From the NCBI RefSeq assembly GCF_001650345.1, contig NZ_LVHF01000009.1, positions 1 to 54,170 on the forward strand: a stretch of 54,170 nucleotides of DNA. Reading direction: 5' to 3'. Below are positions 19,687-30,566 of the stretch, one piece after another. Both the position numbers and the translations under genes were made by a program. The stretch comes from Photobacterium jeanii (lineage in GTDB: Bacteria; Pseudomonadota; Gammaproteobacteria; Enterobacterales; Vibrionaceae). Under the pieces are notes generated by a model. It saw nothing but the letters and a program-made list of their open reading frames with translations. It made no database searches and was not told the DNA's origin. Every line of letters starts with the position of its first letter. Position 1 is the first letter of the stretch.

Positions 19687-20727
19687 CTACACATCTAATT
19701 CTGCAGGAATTTTCGCGACCGCTTGCTGCAGTACTTCAATACCAGCACCCGGTTTATGCGCGTTCTCACTAATATGACGACGCCATTGACGTGCACCCGG
19801 CATATTTTGGAATAAGCCCAGCATATGACGACTGATATGACCAAGGTAAGAACCATTAGCAAGTTGACGCTCAATGTATGGGTACATCGCTTCCACAACT
19901 TCGCGACGTTTCATGATTGGCTTTTGACTACCGAACAAACGCTGATCCACTTGTGCCATCAAGTACGGGCTTTGGTACGCTTCACGACCCACCATGACAC
20001 CGTCTAAGTGCTCAAGATGTTCTTCCATCTCTTCAAAGGTTTTAACGCCACCGTTGATCGCCATCGTCAGGTGTGGGAAATCACGCTTTAGTTGGTACAC
20101 GCGAGGGTAATCCAGCGGTGGGATCTCACGGTTTTCTTTCGGGCTCAAACCTTGTAGCCACGCTTTACGGGCATGGATAGTAAAGTTATCACAGCCGCCT
20201 TTTTCTGAAACCGTACCAACAAAATCTGTCAGGAACTGGTAAGAGTCTTGCTCATCAATACCAATGCGGGTTTTCACTGTCACAGGAATATCAACGACTT
20301 CACGCATTGCAGATACACATTGCGCCACCAGTTCAGCTTCACCCATCAAACACGCACCAAACATACCGTTCTGGACGCGATCCGACGGACAACCCACATT
20401 CAGGTTGATTTCATCGTAGCCACGCTCTTGCGCTAACTTGGCACAATGCGCCAGATCGGCAGCATTTGAACCACCCAGTTGCAGCGCGACCGGATGTTCT
20501 TCTTCGTTATACGCAAGGAAATCGCCTTTACCGTGAATGATCGCACCTGTCGTTACCATTTCGGTATAAAGCAGTGCGTGTTCACTCATCAAGCGGTGAA
20601 AGTAACGACAGTGTCGGTCTGTCCAATCGAGCATAGGTGCCACAGAAAAGCGACATGAAGGAAATGTCTCCTGCTGTACCGATCCTGTTTGTAAATCGTC
20701 GCGACTCGCAACTGCACTGTTTGGCAT
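19687..20727 (-). CDS. dusA: tRNA-dihydrouridine(20/20a) synthase DusA
   Basis: This FMN-dependent enzyme reduces uridine 20/20a in the tRNA D loop. The TIM-barrel N-terminus carries [17 protein letters not shown], identical in style to E. coli DusA. The catalytic cysteine is in [10 protein letters not shown] (about residue 115), followed by the phosphate-binding INGGV motif. The 346 residues are normal. AGAGG lies before the ATG. It has its own promoter and terminator and is divergent from zur. Confidence 0.96.
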   Translation of the reverse strand: MPNSAVASRDDLQTGSVQQETFPSCRFSVAPMLDWTDRHCRYFHRLMSEHALLYTEMVTTGAIIHGKGDFLAYNEEEHPVALQLGGSNAADLAHCAKLAQERGYDEINLNVGCPSDRVQNGMFGACLMGEAELVAQCVSAMREVVDIPVTVKTRIGIDEQDSYQFLTDFVGTVSEKGGCDNFTIHARKAWLQGLSPKENREIPPLDYPRVYQLKRDFPHLTMAINGGVKTFEEMEEHLEHLDGVMVGREAYQSPYLMAQVDQRLFGSQKPIMKRREVVEAMYPYIERQLANGSYLGHISRHMLGLFQNMPGARQWRRHISENAHKPGAGIEVLQQAVAKIPAELDV

Positions 20728-20790
20728 TGGATTACCTCTTACATCACCATTATTACGTTCCCACTCGCCACGAGTGAAAAATGACCAAGG

Positions 20791-20819
20791 ATTCTACCCC
20801 ATTCGCCCTTGTTTCCCAA
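20791..20819 (-). promoter_or_regulatory. Sigma-70 promoter of dusA
   Basis: The minus strand reads TTGGGA, a 17-base spacer and TAGAAT. The start is expected near 20784, giving a leader of about 57 bases. Confidence 0.65.
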
Positions 20820-20843
20820 TTGGATTTATTTGCCAATCAAAAG

Positions 20844-20856
20844 GAACATTATGTTC
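20844..20856. promoter_or_regulatory. Palindrome GAACATTATGTTC between dusA and zur
   Basis: A perfect 6-1-6 palindrome lies 25 bases upstream of the dusA -35, with a further half-site GAACAT at 20876-20881. It is flanked by an imperfect outer repeat (TTTATTTGCC at 20825, GGCAAAATAAA at 20885). It does not match the Zur, Fur or LexA consensus. The rest of this 560-base gap is AT-rich with no gene that I can see. Confidence 0.4.
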
Positions 20857-21170
20857 TATTTAATAAAATCAAAAAGAACATGATAGGCAAAATAAACAAA
20901 ACAACAAAATAACCATTTAAAAACAATACCTTAAACCAAAACAGCAAACATGACAGCTTACACGAAAAATTTCATAAAAAGCTGCACACCCACTACAACC
21001 CTTAAATATCAACAACTTACAGACAAGACTCAACCAAGGTGAAAGTTAGTGCACGTTTTAGCTGTAATAAAAAACAAAAGCTGTACATCCTAAAAATAAA
21101 GAACGACGACAAACGAAGTAAAAAACACCATGCAATAAATAATGCTTAAGTAATTAGATTTGCATGACGT

Positions 21171-21282
21171 TATAATGTGATCGGGTGCTCAAAAAGGCTG
21201 TATCTGCTCACCACGAAATTTGGGTTCAGAGATACCTTTATACCTAGGTGTGGTAGACTAGAGGTCCTACCGCTGTTTTTTG
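21171..21282 (+). promoter_or_regulatory. zur promoter and attenuator-like leader
   Basis: A consensus -10 (TATAAT, 21171-21176) with a poor -35 lies about 115 bases before zur. The leader ends with a 7-bp stem GTGGTAG/CTACCGC (21250-21273, one G-U pair), followed by TGTTTTTT only eight bases before the zur ATG. This looks like an intrinsic terminator placed between promoter and gene. Confidence 0.45.
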
Positions 21283-21289
21283 AGGTTTT

Positions 21290-21739
21290 ATGGCAAGCCA
21301 AGCACAACTGTTGCTTCAAGCACAACAACTATGCGAGCAACGAGGTGTCCGCTTAACGCCTCAGCGTCAAAAGGTTCTCGCTTTAATCATTGAGCATGGT
21401 AGCTCAATCAGTGCTTATGAATTGCTAGACTTGCTCAAAATCACCGAGCCGCAAGCAAAGCCGCCAACGGTATATCGAGCATTGGACTTCCTGTTGGCAC
21501 AAGGGTTTATTCATAAAGTAGAATCGACCAATAGCTACATTGCTTGCTGTCTACTTGGACACGCAGAACACTGCTCACAATTACTCATTTGTGATGAGTG
21601 TGGCACAGTGGAAGAATGCCATGATGAAGAACTGGCAAAATTATTACGCATTAAAGCCGATTCACATGGGTTCACAGTTGCTAATCACGTAGTAGAGAGC
21701 CACGGTATTTGTAAAAACTGTCAAAGCAGCTCGCTGTAA
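21290..21739 (+). CDS. zur: Zinc uptake regulator Zur (Fur family)
   Basis: This zinc-sensing repressor controls zinc uptake genes. The N-terminal winged helix includes RGVRLTPQRQKVL and PPTVYRALDFLLAQGFI. The C-terminal dimerisation domain carries metal ligands in HAEHCSQLLICDECGTVEEC and a final CKNC pair for the structural zinc. The pattern is Zur-like rather than Fur-like, and adjacency to dusA-pspG matches E. coli zur. Length 149 is normal. TGAGG precedes the ATG. Confidence 0.93.
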   Translation: MASQAQLLLQAQQLCEQRGVRLTPQRQKVLALIIEHGSSISAYELLDLLKITEPQAKPPTVYRALDFLLAQGFIHKVESTNSYIACCLLGHAEHCSQLLICDECGTVEECHDEELAKLLRIKADSHGFTVANHVVESHGICKNCQSSSL

Positions 21740-21767
21740 CTTTTCATTTAAGAACAATAACGTCACT

Positions 21768-22229
21768 ATGCGCGCAGAATTCGTAAACCCGTTTTTAGCA
21801 TCATTGCTAAACGTATTAAAAACAATGGCTTCGATGGAGTTAGCTCCTCAAAAGCCTCGCTTAAAGAAAGATGAAGTAGCTCGAGGCGATGTCTCGGGTC
21901 TGATTGGTATGGTAGGTCCCAAAACCAAGGGATCTATGTCGATCACTTTTGATGAAAACCTAGCACTAGAAATCATGCAACGCATGCTGGGTGAGCGACC
22001 GAACGGGATCAACGAAGAAGTAACCGACATGGTGGGCGAAATCACCAATATGGTAACAGGCGGTGCGAAGCGTATTCTGTCTGATAAGGGCTACGAATTT
22101 GATATGGCAACCCCAGCGGTTGTTTCTGGTCGTGGCCATACCATTACCCACAAATGTGAAGGCGCGATCATCATCATGCCTTTCGAGTCTGAGCACGGGA
22201 AAGCCTTTATCGAAATCTGTTTCGACTGA
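21768..22229 (+). CDS. cheX: Chemotaxis protein CheX (CheC/CheX phosphatase family)
   Basis: The 153-residue protein fits CheX, a phosphatase that removes phosphate from CheY-P or related receiver domains. The catalytic E-x-x-N pattern is in VTDMVGEITNMVTGGAK (about residues 85-101). It lies 28 bases after zur on the same strand and probably shares its transcript. Its separation from the main che cluster is usual for Vibrionaceae. The exact partner response regulator is unknown. Confidence 0.85.
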   Translation: MRAEFVNPFLASLLNVLKTMASMELAPQKPRLKKDEVARGDVSGLIGMVGPKTKGSMSITFDENLALEIMQRMLGERPNGINEEVTDMVGEITNMVTGGAKRILSDKGYEFDMATPAVVSGRGHTITHKCEGAIIIMPFESEHGKAFIEICFD

Positions 22230-22256
22230 TTTTTTGCTCCTGCACCGCTTGTGAAT

Positions 22257-22286
22257 ACACCAGTCAGACCAAGGTCTGACTGGTGT
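22257..22286. terminator. Hairpin between convergent cheX and the SPFH gene
   Basis: A perfect 14-bp stem ACACCAGTCAGACC/GGTCTGACTGGTGT encloses AA (effective loop larger). The plus side is followed by TCGTTTG. It is probably shared by both convergent transcripts. Confidence 0.75.
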
Positions 22287-22305
22287 TCGTTTGTGCCGAG
22301 CGAAA

Positions 22306-23706
22306 TTATTTCTCCGCTGTTTTCTGCTCTACCAGTTTCTGGGTTTTATCTAGAATCCCCAACGCACCAAAACCTGTGATCACGTCCAAGTTAGTCGTTA
22401 ACTTACCGCCATCACCACCGCCAAAGTAGTTGTTTGGCATTTGAACTTGGTAATTCTTCAAGTTGTTGTAAAGCGCGGTTGAAACGTCGCGATTCAGTTC
22501 AGCCAAGTAAACATCGCGGTTCGCGCCATAAGCATCGTATTTTGCTTTCAAGACAACAGCTTCAGCACGGCCTTTTTCCAAAATCGCTTTCGCTTCGTAT
22601 TCTGCCGATAACGCATTGGCTTTTTGAATTGCGAGGTTCGCTTCAGCAATCGCCAGCTCTTTCTCTTTATCGACTTCTGCTAGGCGTTTTTTCTTCTCAA
22701 CTTCCACGATTTCACGCTCAGCAATTTGACGCGCGACTTCCACTTCTTTTTGCTGGGCAATAATCGCTAACTCTTTGTTTCTCTGAGCGTCTTGCACTTC
22801 GCGCGTACGTTGGATTTCTTTACGTAGCTGCTCGGTTTCGGCTTGCGCTTTCGAGGTTTCTTGCTCTTGAATCGCTCGAATACGATCAGCGACCAAACGC
22901 TTTTTATCCATCAGCAATTTATTGAGTTGCTCTTCTGGAGACGGATCACCGATGGTTACTTGAGTTACCTCCATGCCATATTGCTGCAATGGATTATCCT
23001 GGCGTCTGAGGTTACCGTTATCATCAAATACCGGTACTGTTTTCCATACTAACTGCTGCGTGCGTTGCAGTTTGTTGGAATTGGCTTGATCAACCCCCAC
23101 TGGCGCTAAGTCGATTTGCTCAACTTCAACTTGTTTTCGCTCGGTCATATAAATACCGTCGCGTAGCTGATCGCCTAACTGAGTCTTGAACTGATTCAAA
23201 CCACCTTGGAAGAATTCTTCACCCGTGTATTGAGTGGCGGTGATCACAGTAACGTTACGGGCATTTTTCACTAACAACGCATCGATCAGATTATTGTTAT
23301 TGCGAAACTCCCGGTGCATTTTTTTAATCGCTTCAGGGTTTTGCGATAGCTTAAAGCGGAACGTCACCGGAATTTTACCAATGTAGGTATCAGCAAAGCG
23401 TACCTGAATCGCCGGTAGGCGCTGGTAGAAGTCTTCACCTGTGTTATTGCCGTAAGATACGGTAACGACCTGATCATACTTGGTGATTTTCGACAAGAAA
23501 GGCATACGAAAATGAATACCGGGCTCATTAAAGACATCCAGCTCACCCGTCACGTTATTCTGATGCACATAGGTATAGCCAGCATCTGTCATTAACACAG
23601 AGTTATTCATTAGCCCCAATACAGCTGCCGCCCCTAAAATACCGCCCACTAAGGGCAATGACAGCTTCTTTTTCAACCCGTTTGAGACCTCGGTTTGCAT
23701 ATCCAT
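22306..23706 (-). CDS. SPFH/Band 7 domain membrane protein
   Basis: The 466-residue protein has one N-terminal membrane helix (about residues 15-38), then an SPFH/Band 7 domain (about 45-260). A long charged coiled coil rich in Glu/Lys/Arg/Ala follows (about 265-400), then a Gly-rich spot and a short tail. Such proteins form large oligomeric rings or membrane microdomains and often regulate proteases. It is distinct from HflK and HflC, also in this window. The ATG at 23706 is preferred because AAGGAAGG lies just before it. It is a single gene; function unknown. Confidence 0.8.
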   Translation of the reverse strand: MDMQTEVSNGLKKKLSLPLVGGILGAAAVLGLMNNSVLMTDAGYTYVHQNNVTGELDVFNEPGIHFRMPFLSKITKYDQVVTVSYGNNTGEDFYQRLPAIQVRFADTYIGKIPVTFRFKLSQNPEAIKKMHREFRNNNNLIDALLVKNARNVTVITATQYTGEEFFQGGLNQFKTQLGDQLRDGIYMTERKQVEVEQIDLAPVGVDQANSNKLQRTQQLVWKTVPVFDDNGNLRRQDNPLQQYGMEVTQVTIGDPSPEEQLNKLLMDKKRLVADRIRAIQEQETSKAQAETEQLRKEIQRTREVQDAQRNKELAIIAQQKEVEVARQIAEREIVEVEKKKRLAEVDKEKELAIAEANLAIQKANALSAEYEAKAILEKGRAEAVVLKAKYDAYGANRDVYLAELNRDVSTALYNNLKNYQVQMPNNYFGGGDGGKLTTNLDVITGFGALGILDKTQKLVEQKTAEK

Positions 23707-23959
23707 TTCACCTTCCTTCAACATTAAAATCGCTCTATGGTAGAGCCTACGCTCAAGTGACCAATCACTCCGCTACAATCGTGCGAGATAACTCGAAAAA
23801 TCCCCACTACAACTAACGAGGGCTAATTCGATAAAAGTCACTATATTACGCAAACTTAGCAAATTTACGCTCGCAGCGCATGCAAAATAGAACAGCGCTC
23901 AATTAAGGCGTCATAATGGACGTGATTTCATATCAATTTGCCTGAAGCGCTCTCTTCAG

Positions 23960-23968
23960 CCCCCCCCC
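23960..23968. repeat. Run of nine C residues
   Basis: A C9 tract lies between the pgi terminator and the SPFH gene, directly after a small hairpin (TGAAG/CTTCA, 23943-23957). It is about 250 bases upstream of the SPFH start. Homopolymers of this length can vary by slippage. The remainder of this 340-base gap shows no gene. Confidence 0.7.
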
Positions 23969-23986
23969 TATTCGCTCGCGGCAAAC

Positions 23987-24019
23987 ATAAAAAAACGCAG
24001 CCTCCAAAGAGACTGCGTT
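23987..24019 (-). terminator. Terminator of pgi
   Basis: A stem of AACGCAG/CTGCGTT extended by CTC/GAG after one mismatch, loop CAAA, is followed on the minus strand by seven T residues. It lies about 28 bases after the pgi stop. Confidence 0.9.
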
Positions 24020-24046
24020 CCTGCTATTTACTTAATGCTGTGAGGC

Positions 24047-25822
<1,776 letters not shown>

Positions 25823-25973
25823 TTACAACGTTTTAGCAATTATGACGCTAAGGTATCACCACCTGCATTGCGTCAGGTCACGAAAATAAAGACTTATTCA
25901 CGCTGAAAAATGACACTAATTGAGTATCATCTAACGCTGATTGCACCAAAGGTGAGGCATTAAGGCAAGTATT

Positions 25974-26393
25974 ATGTGGATTCAAACAACAATCGAACTA
26001 AAACCCCGTGGTCGTGGCTTTCATTTGATCACGTCTGAAATTGAACAACAAATTACAGAATTATCATCTATCTCGGTTGGCCTTGCTCACCTGTTTATTC
26101 AGCATACCTCTGCCAGCTTAACCATCAATGAAAATGCCGATCCGACCGTGCGCAGTGATATGGAAGCCCATTTTAATCACTTCGTCCCTGAACGCGCCCC
26201 ATACTACCAACACACCTATGAGGGTGACGACGATATGCCCGCGCATATCAAAGCCTCGGTACTGGGCAATAGCCTCACGCTGCCGATCAGTAATGGCCGC
26301 TTTAACCTTGGGACTTGGCAAGGGATCTATTTAGGCGAACACCGCGACTTTGGTGGCAGCCGCCGTATCGTCATTACATTACAGGGCGAATAA
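25974..26393 (+). CDS. yjbQ: YjbQ/UPF0047 family protein
   Basis: The 139-residue protein is collinear with E. coli YjbQ, sharing [24 protein letters not shown] and [12 protein letters not shown]. The family is a compact beta fold with conserved His, Asn and Asp residues. Some members show weak thiamine phosphate synthase activity, but the true role is not settled. It is a single gene; the start is set by similarity, with AAGGC before the ATG. Confidence 0.9.
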   Translation: MWIQTTIELKPRGRGFHLITSEIEQQITELSSISVGLAHLFIQHTSASLTINENADPTVRSDMEAHFNHFVPERAPYYQHTYEGDDDMPAHIKASVLGNSLTLPISNGRFNLGTWQGIYLGEHRDFGGSRRIVITLQGE

Positions 26394-26401
26394 GGCACCA
26401 T

Positions 26402-26437
26402 AAACAAAAACAGCGAGCCGACTGTCGGCTCGCTGTT
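26402..26437 (-). terminator. Terminator of the BamA-like gene (possibly shared with yjbQ)
   Basis: A 13-bp stem AACAGCGAGCCGA/TCGGCTCGCTGTT with a three-base loop is followed on the minus strand by TTTGTTTA. On the plus side no T run follows. Confidence 0.85.
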
Positions 26438-26469
26438 AAGCATAGTGTAACGTAAAAAATTCGCGCGAA

Positions 26470-27720
26470 TTAGAAAGGCTGGTTGACCATCACTCGGAAG
26501 ATATTATCTTCGCTGCCCCATGCCATCTCAGCGCGAACCACAATACCTTCTACTTGGAAACGTACTGCACCACCAGCACTCCACTTCATGTCTTTATGAA
26601 GCTCAACCAAGTTGTAGTCATCAGCCACACGGCCCACATCCGCAAATGCGACCCACTGCCACCAAGGCACATCATACCAATTGAAAATCGGCCAATCGCC
26701 TAACGGTTGCCAATCGGGCAACACACGGTATTCCATGCTGTAGCTCATCGCCGAGCGCCCCACATAGCGGTTGCTTTGGAAGCTACGTAAACGGTACAAG
26801 CCACCTAAACTGTTAGCAGCATATTCCGGCGGACGGTTATACACTTCGCGTCCACCGATATTTTCAGTTTGATTCCAAGTCGGGGTGTCAGCAGTATAAA
26901 TGTTGAATGCGACGACCTGCTGATCGAGTAACTCGCCCAGCGGCCCTACATCCCAAAACCAACTTTGACTCGCTTCCCACTTCATCCAGCTAGCGCGGTC
27001 GCTACTTCCCGGATCATAGGTCGCTGTAAATTGGCTACGGCTACCCTCGGTTGGGTTACGACTGTTATTACGGTTATCCCAATCAAGGCGAGTTTCTAGC
27101 CCGTAGACAGAATCAGAGTTGTTGGCTTTATCTGGCACGGGAAACAGCGATTCATTGGCAAATTTGCGGCCTTGATAGAAAGGGCGAAACTCGATCGACG
27201 TGACCCCACTCTCCCATGGCACATTACCTGTGACCGGACGATTAGGGCGCAGTGCTGCCATCAAGCCATTGGATTTGGCTGCCCCCAACGGCAAGATATA
27301 ACGGGCGGTAAAACGGTATTCATCTTCCCGCGCATCAGCAACAATGGCGTCATCGGCAGTCGAGTCATTAGAAGTGCCTGGTCCAACAAAGTAATCAAAC
27401 TTTTTGTAAGAAGCGGAATAGAGTTCTAACCCAAGTAACCAGCGGCTATCTGCAGAGAGAGTGTAATTGTTGGCACCAAAGTAAGAAATCCAAGTGCCTT
27501 TGTCGGTCATCAACCCAGCACCAATCAACGCCGATTGCGGCTGTCCCGCCCCTTTAATTAACCCCGCAACCCCGACGGAAAAGCCCATCGAATCGGTCGA
27601 GAAAGCAAAAGGGACGACATTGACATCGGGTTCGTATTCAGGCCATGTTGTATCGGCCATCGTAGGCAAACTCAATGAGGCTGCCAATAGCAAGCTAAAA
27701 TATGAGTGTCGTTTTTTCAA
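26470..27720 (-). CDS. BamA/TamA-family outer-membrane beta-barrel protein
   Basis: The 416-residue protein has a signal peptide (cleavage after PTMA) and no POTRA domains, so it is only the surface-antigen (D15) barrel part. It has repeated amphipathic strands, NNSRNPTEGSR (typical of the family) and a C-terminal phenylalanine, the usual BAM recognition end. The readable start is a TTG next to a GAG. An ATG ten bases upstream is one base out of frame, across a T6 run followed by GA6. It follows alr by 36 bases. Function unknown. Confidence 0.75.
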   Translation of the reverse strand: MKKRHSYFSLLLAASLSLPTMADTTWPEYEPDVNVVPFAFSTDSMGFSVGVAGLIKGAGQPQSALIGAGLMTDKGTWISYFGANNYTLSADSRWLLGLELYSASYKKFDYFVGPGTSNDSTADDAIVADAREDEYRFTARYILPLGAAKSNGLMAALRPNRPVTGNVPWESGVTSIEFRPFYQGRKFANESLFPVPDKANNSDSVYGLETRLDWDNRNNSRNPTEGSRSQFTATYDPGSSDRASWMKWEASQSWFWDVGPLGELLDQQVVAFNIYTADTPTWNQTENIGGREVYNRPPEYAANSLGGLYRLRSFQSNRYVGRSAMSYSMEYRVLPDWQPLGDWPIFNWYDVPWWQWVAFADVGRVADDYNLVELHKDMKWSAGGAVRFQVEGIVVRAEMAWGSEDNIFRVMVNQPF

Positions 27721-27756
27721 AAAATCTCATTCCGTTGTTTTGCTAGCGCTTGTCGA

Positions 27757-28836
27757 CTAAACATAGGCCATAGCGACTCGCGATGTGAGCTTAGTAACAA
27801 GCTCGTACGCGATAGTGCCAACATGTTCAGCCACCACTTCTGCAGGTAATCCTTTACCCCACAGAATCACTTCATCACCCACTTTGTCGGTTGCATCTGG
27901 GCCTAAATCGACCGTGAGCATATCCATCGACACTCGTCCTGCCATCGGCGCAATACGTCCGTTGACCAGCACAGGAGTGCCGTTTGGAGCCGAGCGAGGA
28001 TAACCATCACCGTAGCCAATCGCGATCACCCCAACTTTGGTATCGCGCTCGCTTACCCAAGTACCACCGTACCCCACCGCTTCACCTTGTTTAACATCAC
28101 GCACCGCGATCAAGGATGACGCTAATGTCATCACAGGCTTCATACCATACGCGCTGGCGTAACGTTCAGGTTCAACAAAAGGAGACACCCCGTACATAAT
28201 AATGCCCGGGCGGATCCACTCAAGACGGCTATCAGGCCATGCTAACACCCCAGCCGAGGCTGCCAACGAACGTTCGCCGCTGCAACCTGCGGTCAGGGTT
28301 AAAAAAGATTCGATCTGGCGGTTGGTGACATCACTGCTGAGGTCATCAGCACAACCGAAGTGACTAATGTAACGTAATGGTTTGGCTACATTCGGGCAAG
28401 CGTGTAAGCGTGCCACAAAATCATCAAATTGCTCAGGGCGAACCCCCAAACGATGCATACCCGTGTCGATTTTGAGCCAAACCACCACAGGGGCATCAAG
28501 CGTCGCTTGCTCTAAGGCTTCAAGTTGTTCGACACAGTGCACCACAGTATGAATATTATTGGTGACCAATACTGGCAAATCAGTGGCACTGAAAAAGCCT
28601 TCAAGCAGTAAGATAGGTTTGACAATCCCCCCGGCACGAAGCGTTAACGCTTCTTCGATCCGCGCCACCCCTAGGCCATCAACCTCGGCCAAATGCTGCG
28701 CCACTGGCAACAAACCGTGACCGTACGCATTGGCTTTTACAACCGCCAGCACTTTGCTGTCTGGGGCTTTGACCCGTAGCTGTGCAATATTGTGTTGTAG
28801 TGCATCCGTGTTGATATAGGCGGTGGCCGCTTTCAT
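27757..28836 (-). CDS. alr: Alanine racemase
   Basis: This PLP enzyme makes D-alanine for peptidoglycan. The PLP lysine is in [10 protein letters not shown] (residues 33-42), and the catalytic tyrosine of the second domain is in [11 protein letters not shown] (about residue 250). The 359 residues match the family. AGGAAC precedes the ATG. It follows dnaB by 104 bases on the same strand, an arrangement shared with E. coli (dnaB-alr). Confidence 0.97.
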   Translation of the reverse strand: MKAATAYINTDALQHNIAQLRVKAPDSKVLAVVKANAYGHGLLPVAQHLAEVDGLGVARIEEALTLRAGGIVKPILLLEGFFSATDLPVLVTNNIHTVVHCVEQLEALEQATLDAPVVVWLKIDTGMHRLGVRPEQFDDFVARLHACPNVAKPLRYISHFGCADDLSSDVTNRQIESFLTLTAGCSGERSLAASAGVLAWPDSRLEWIRPGIIMYGVSPFVEPERYASAYGMKPVMTLASSLIAVRDVKQGEAVGYGGTWVSERDTKVGVIAIGYGDGYPRSAPNGTPVLVNGRIAPMAGRVSMDMLTVDLGPDATDKVGDEVILWGKGLPAEVVAEHVGTIAYELVTKLTSRVAMAYV

Positions 28837-28940
28837 CGCAAGTTCCTAATTATTATTGTTAAACCAATGCCTGCAATTATCTGTGTATTCAGGGGGATCG
28901 CAATGCTTTTTACGCATATTAGTGCTTAATATGCACCAAG

Positions 28941-30338
28941 TTATTCTTCATCAAACGCAGGACCTGCGTAATTATCGAAACGTGAGTACTGACCTTGGAA
29001 GGTCAAACGCACAGTACCGATAGGACCATTACGTTGCTTACCAATGATGATTTCGGCAATGCCTTTGAGTTCACTGTTCTCGTGATAAACCTCATCACGG
29101 TAAATGAACATGATCAAGTCGGCATCCTGCTCGATGGCACCAGATTCACGCAAGTCTGAGTTAATTGGACGCTTATCGGCACGTTGCTCCAACGAGCGGT
29201 TAAGCTGTGAGAGGGCAACAACAGGACAGTTCAGCTCTTTCGCTAGCGCTTTCAACGAGCGTGAAATCTCAGCGATTTCTAACGTACGGTTATCTTGCAG
29301 ACCCGGTACGCGCATTAGCTGCAAGTAGTCGACCATGATAAGACTGATACCACCGTGGTCACGGGCGATACGACGAGCACGGGAGCGTACTTCGGTCGGT
29401 GTCAGACCTGAGCTGTCATCGATGTACATGCTTTTCTTCTCCATCAGGATACCCATAGTAGAAGAAATACGCGCCCAATCTTCATCATCAAGCTGACCAG
29501 TACGGATCTTGGTTTGGTCCACTCGTGACAAGGATGCCAGCATACGCATCATGATTTGTTCTGAAGGCATCTCTAGCGAGAAGATCAGCACTGGCTTTTC
29601 TTGCTCCATTGCTGCGTTCTCACACAAGTTCATCGCAAAGGTTGTTTTACCCATCGATGGACGTGCCGCCACAATGATCAAGTCCGACCCTTGCAGACCT
29701 GCGGTCTTCTTATTGAGATCAGAGAAACCGGTCGATACCCCAGTCACGCCATCCTGCGGTTTTTGATACAGCAGTTCGATACGCTCAAGGGTTTTCTCAA
29801 GAATCGTATCAACGTTTTGCGGACCTTGGTTTTCAGTGGTGCGTTGCTCGGCAATCGCGAACACCTTACTTTCCGCCATGTCGATCAGATCTTCACTGGT
29901 ACGCCCTTGCGGATCGTAACCTGCATCGGCAATTTCGTTCGCGACGCTGATCATGCCACGTACCATCGCACGTTCACGTACGATATCGGTATATGCGGCG
30001 ATGTTAGCTGCCGATGGCGTATTTTTCGCTAGCTCGGCTAAGTACGCAAAACCACCCACATCTTCTAGATTATCGGTCAGCTCTAACTGCTCAGACAGGG
30101 TGATCAAATCAAGCGGTTTGCCCCCTTCTAACAAGACGGCTGCCGACTCAAAAATCATTCGGTGCGGACGGCTATAAAAGTCACTCGCGATAATTTTTTC
30201 TGCAACTGAGTCCCATTTTTCATTATCCAGCAACAAGCCACCCAATACGGATTGCTCGGCTTCCAATGAATGCGGTGGCATCTTGATCGCATCCATCTGG
30301 GTATCTCGTTGTTTTTTCGGTTTACTATTTTCAGCCAT
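28941..30338 (-). CDS. dnaB: Replicative DNA helicase DnaB
   Basis: This is the hexameric 5'-3' helicase of the replication fork. The N-terminal primase-interacting domain (about 20-120) is followed by a RecA-like domain with Walker A ARPSMGKTT (about residue 225-235), the SLEMP loop, Walker B IMVDYLQLM and the RDHGG/DNRTLEI region. The 465 residues are normal and there is no intein. A 21-base hairpin (28914-28934) lies just after the stop, without a T run. Confidence 0.98.
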   Translation of the reverse strand: MAENSKPKKQRDTQMDAIKMPPHSLEAEQSVLGGLLLDNEKWDSVAEKIIASDFYSRPHRMIFESAAVLLEGGKPLDLITLSEQLELTDNLEDVGGFAYLAELAKNTPSAANIAAYTDIVRERAMVRGMISVANEIADAGYDPQGRTSEDLIDMAESKVFAIAEQRTTENQGPQNVDTILEKTLERIELLYQKPQDGVTGVSTGFSDLNKKTAGLQGSDLIIVAARPSMGKTTFAMNLCENAAMEQEKPVLIFSLEMPSEQIMMRMLASLSRVDQTKIRTGQLDDEDWARISSTMGILMEKKSMYIDDSSGLTPTEVRSRARRIARDHGGISLIMVDYLQLMRVPGLQDNRTLEIAEISRSLKALAKELNCPVVALSQLNRSLEQRADKRPINSDLRESGAIEQDADLIMFIYRDEVYHENSELKGIAEIIIGKQRNGPIGTVRLTFQGQYSRFDNYAGPAFDEE

Positions 30339-30374
30339 AAGGGGATCGCGTACTTACTAAAAACTCAGCCTGAT

Positions 30375-30404
30375 AGTATACCTTATTCCCTGTTTATGTC
30401 GTAA
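30375..30404 (-). promoter_or_regulatory. Probable dnaB promoter
   Basis: The minus strand has TATACT as a near-consensus -10, with TTACGA 18 bases upstream as a weak -35. It lies about 37 bases before the dnaB ATG. Confidence 0.5.
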
Positions 30405-30566
30405 CAATGCCGCCATAACCTGAGTCAGGTATCGCAGTGCTGCCGACTATTATGCGCCTTTTCTGTCTAATCGCTCCACCAATTCGAATTCCTGACCAAA
30501 AGTTGACAATATTGCGGTACACTCACACCTTTCTTTCATCAATGGTTCCGAATAGGAGAATACCGC

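Noticed and set aside
21161..21184. Zur box over the zur promoter
   Set aside because: GTTATA is present, but the second half (TATAAC) is missing; the sequence is better explained as a -10 element.
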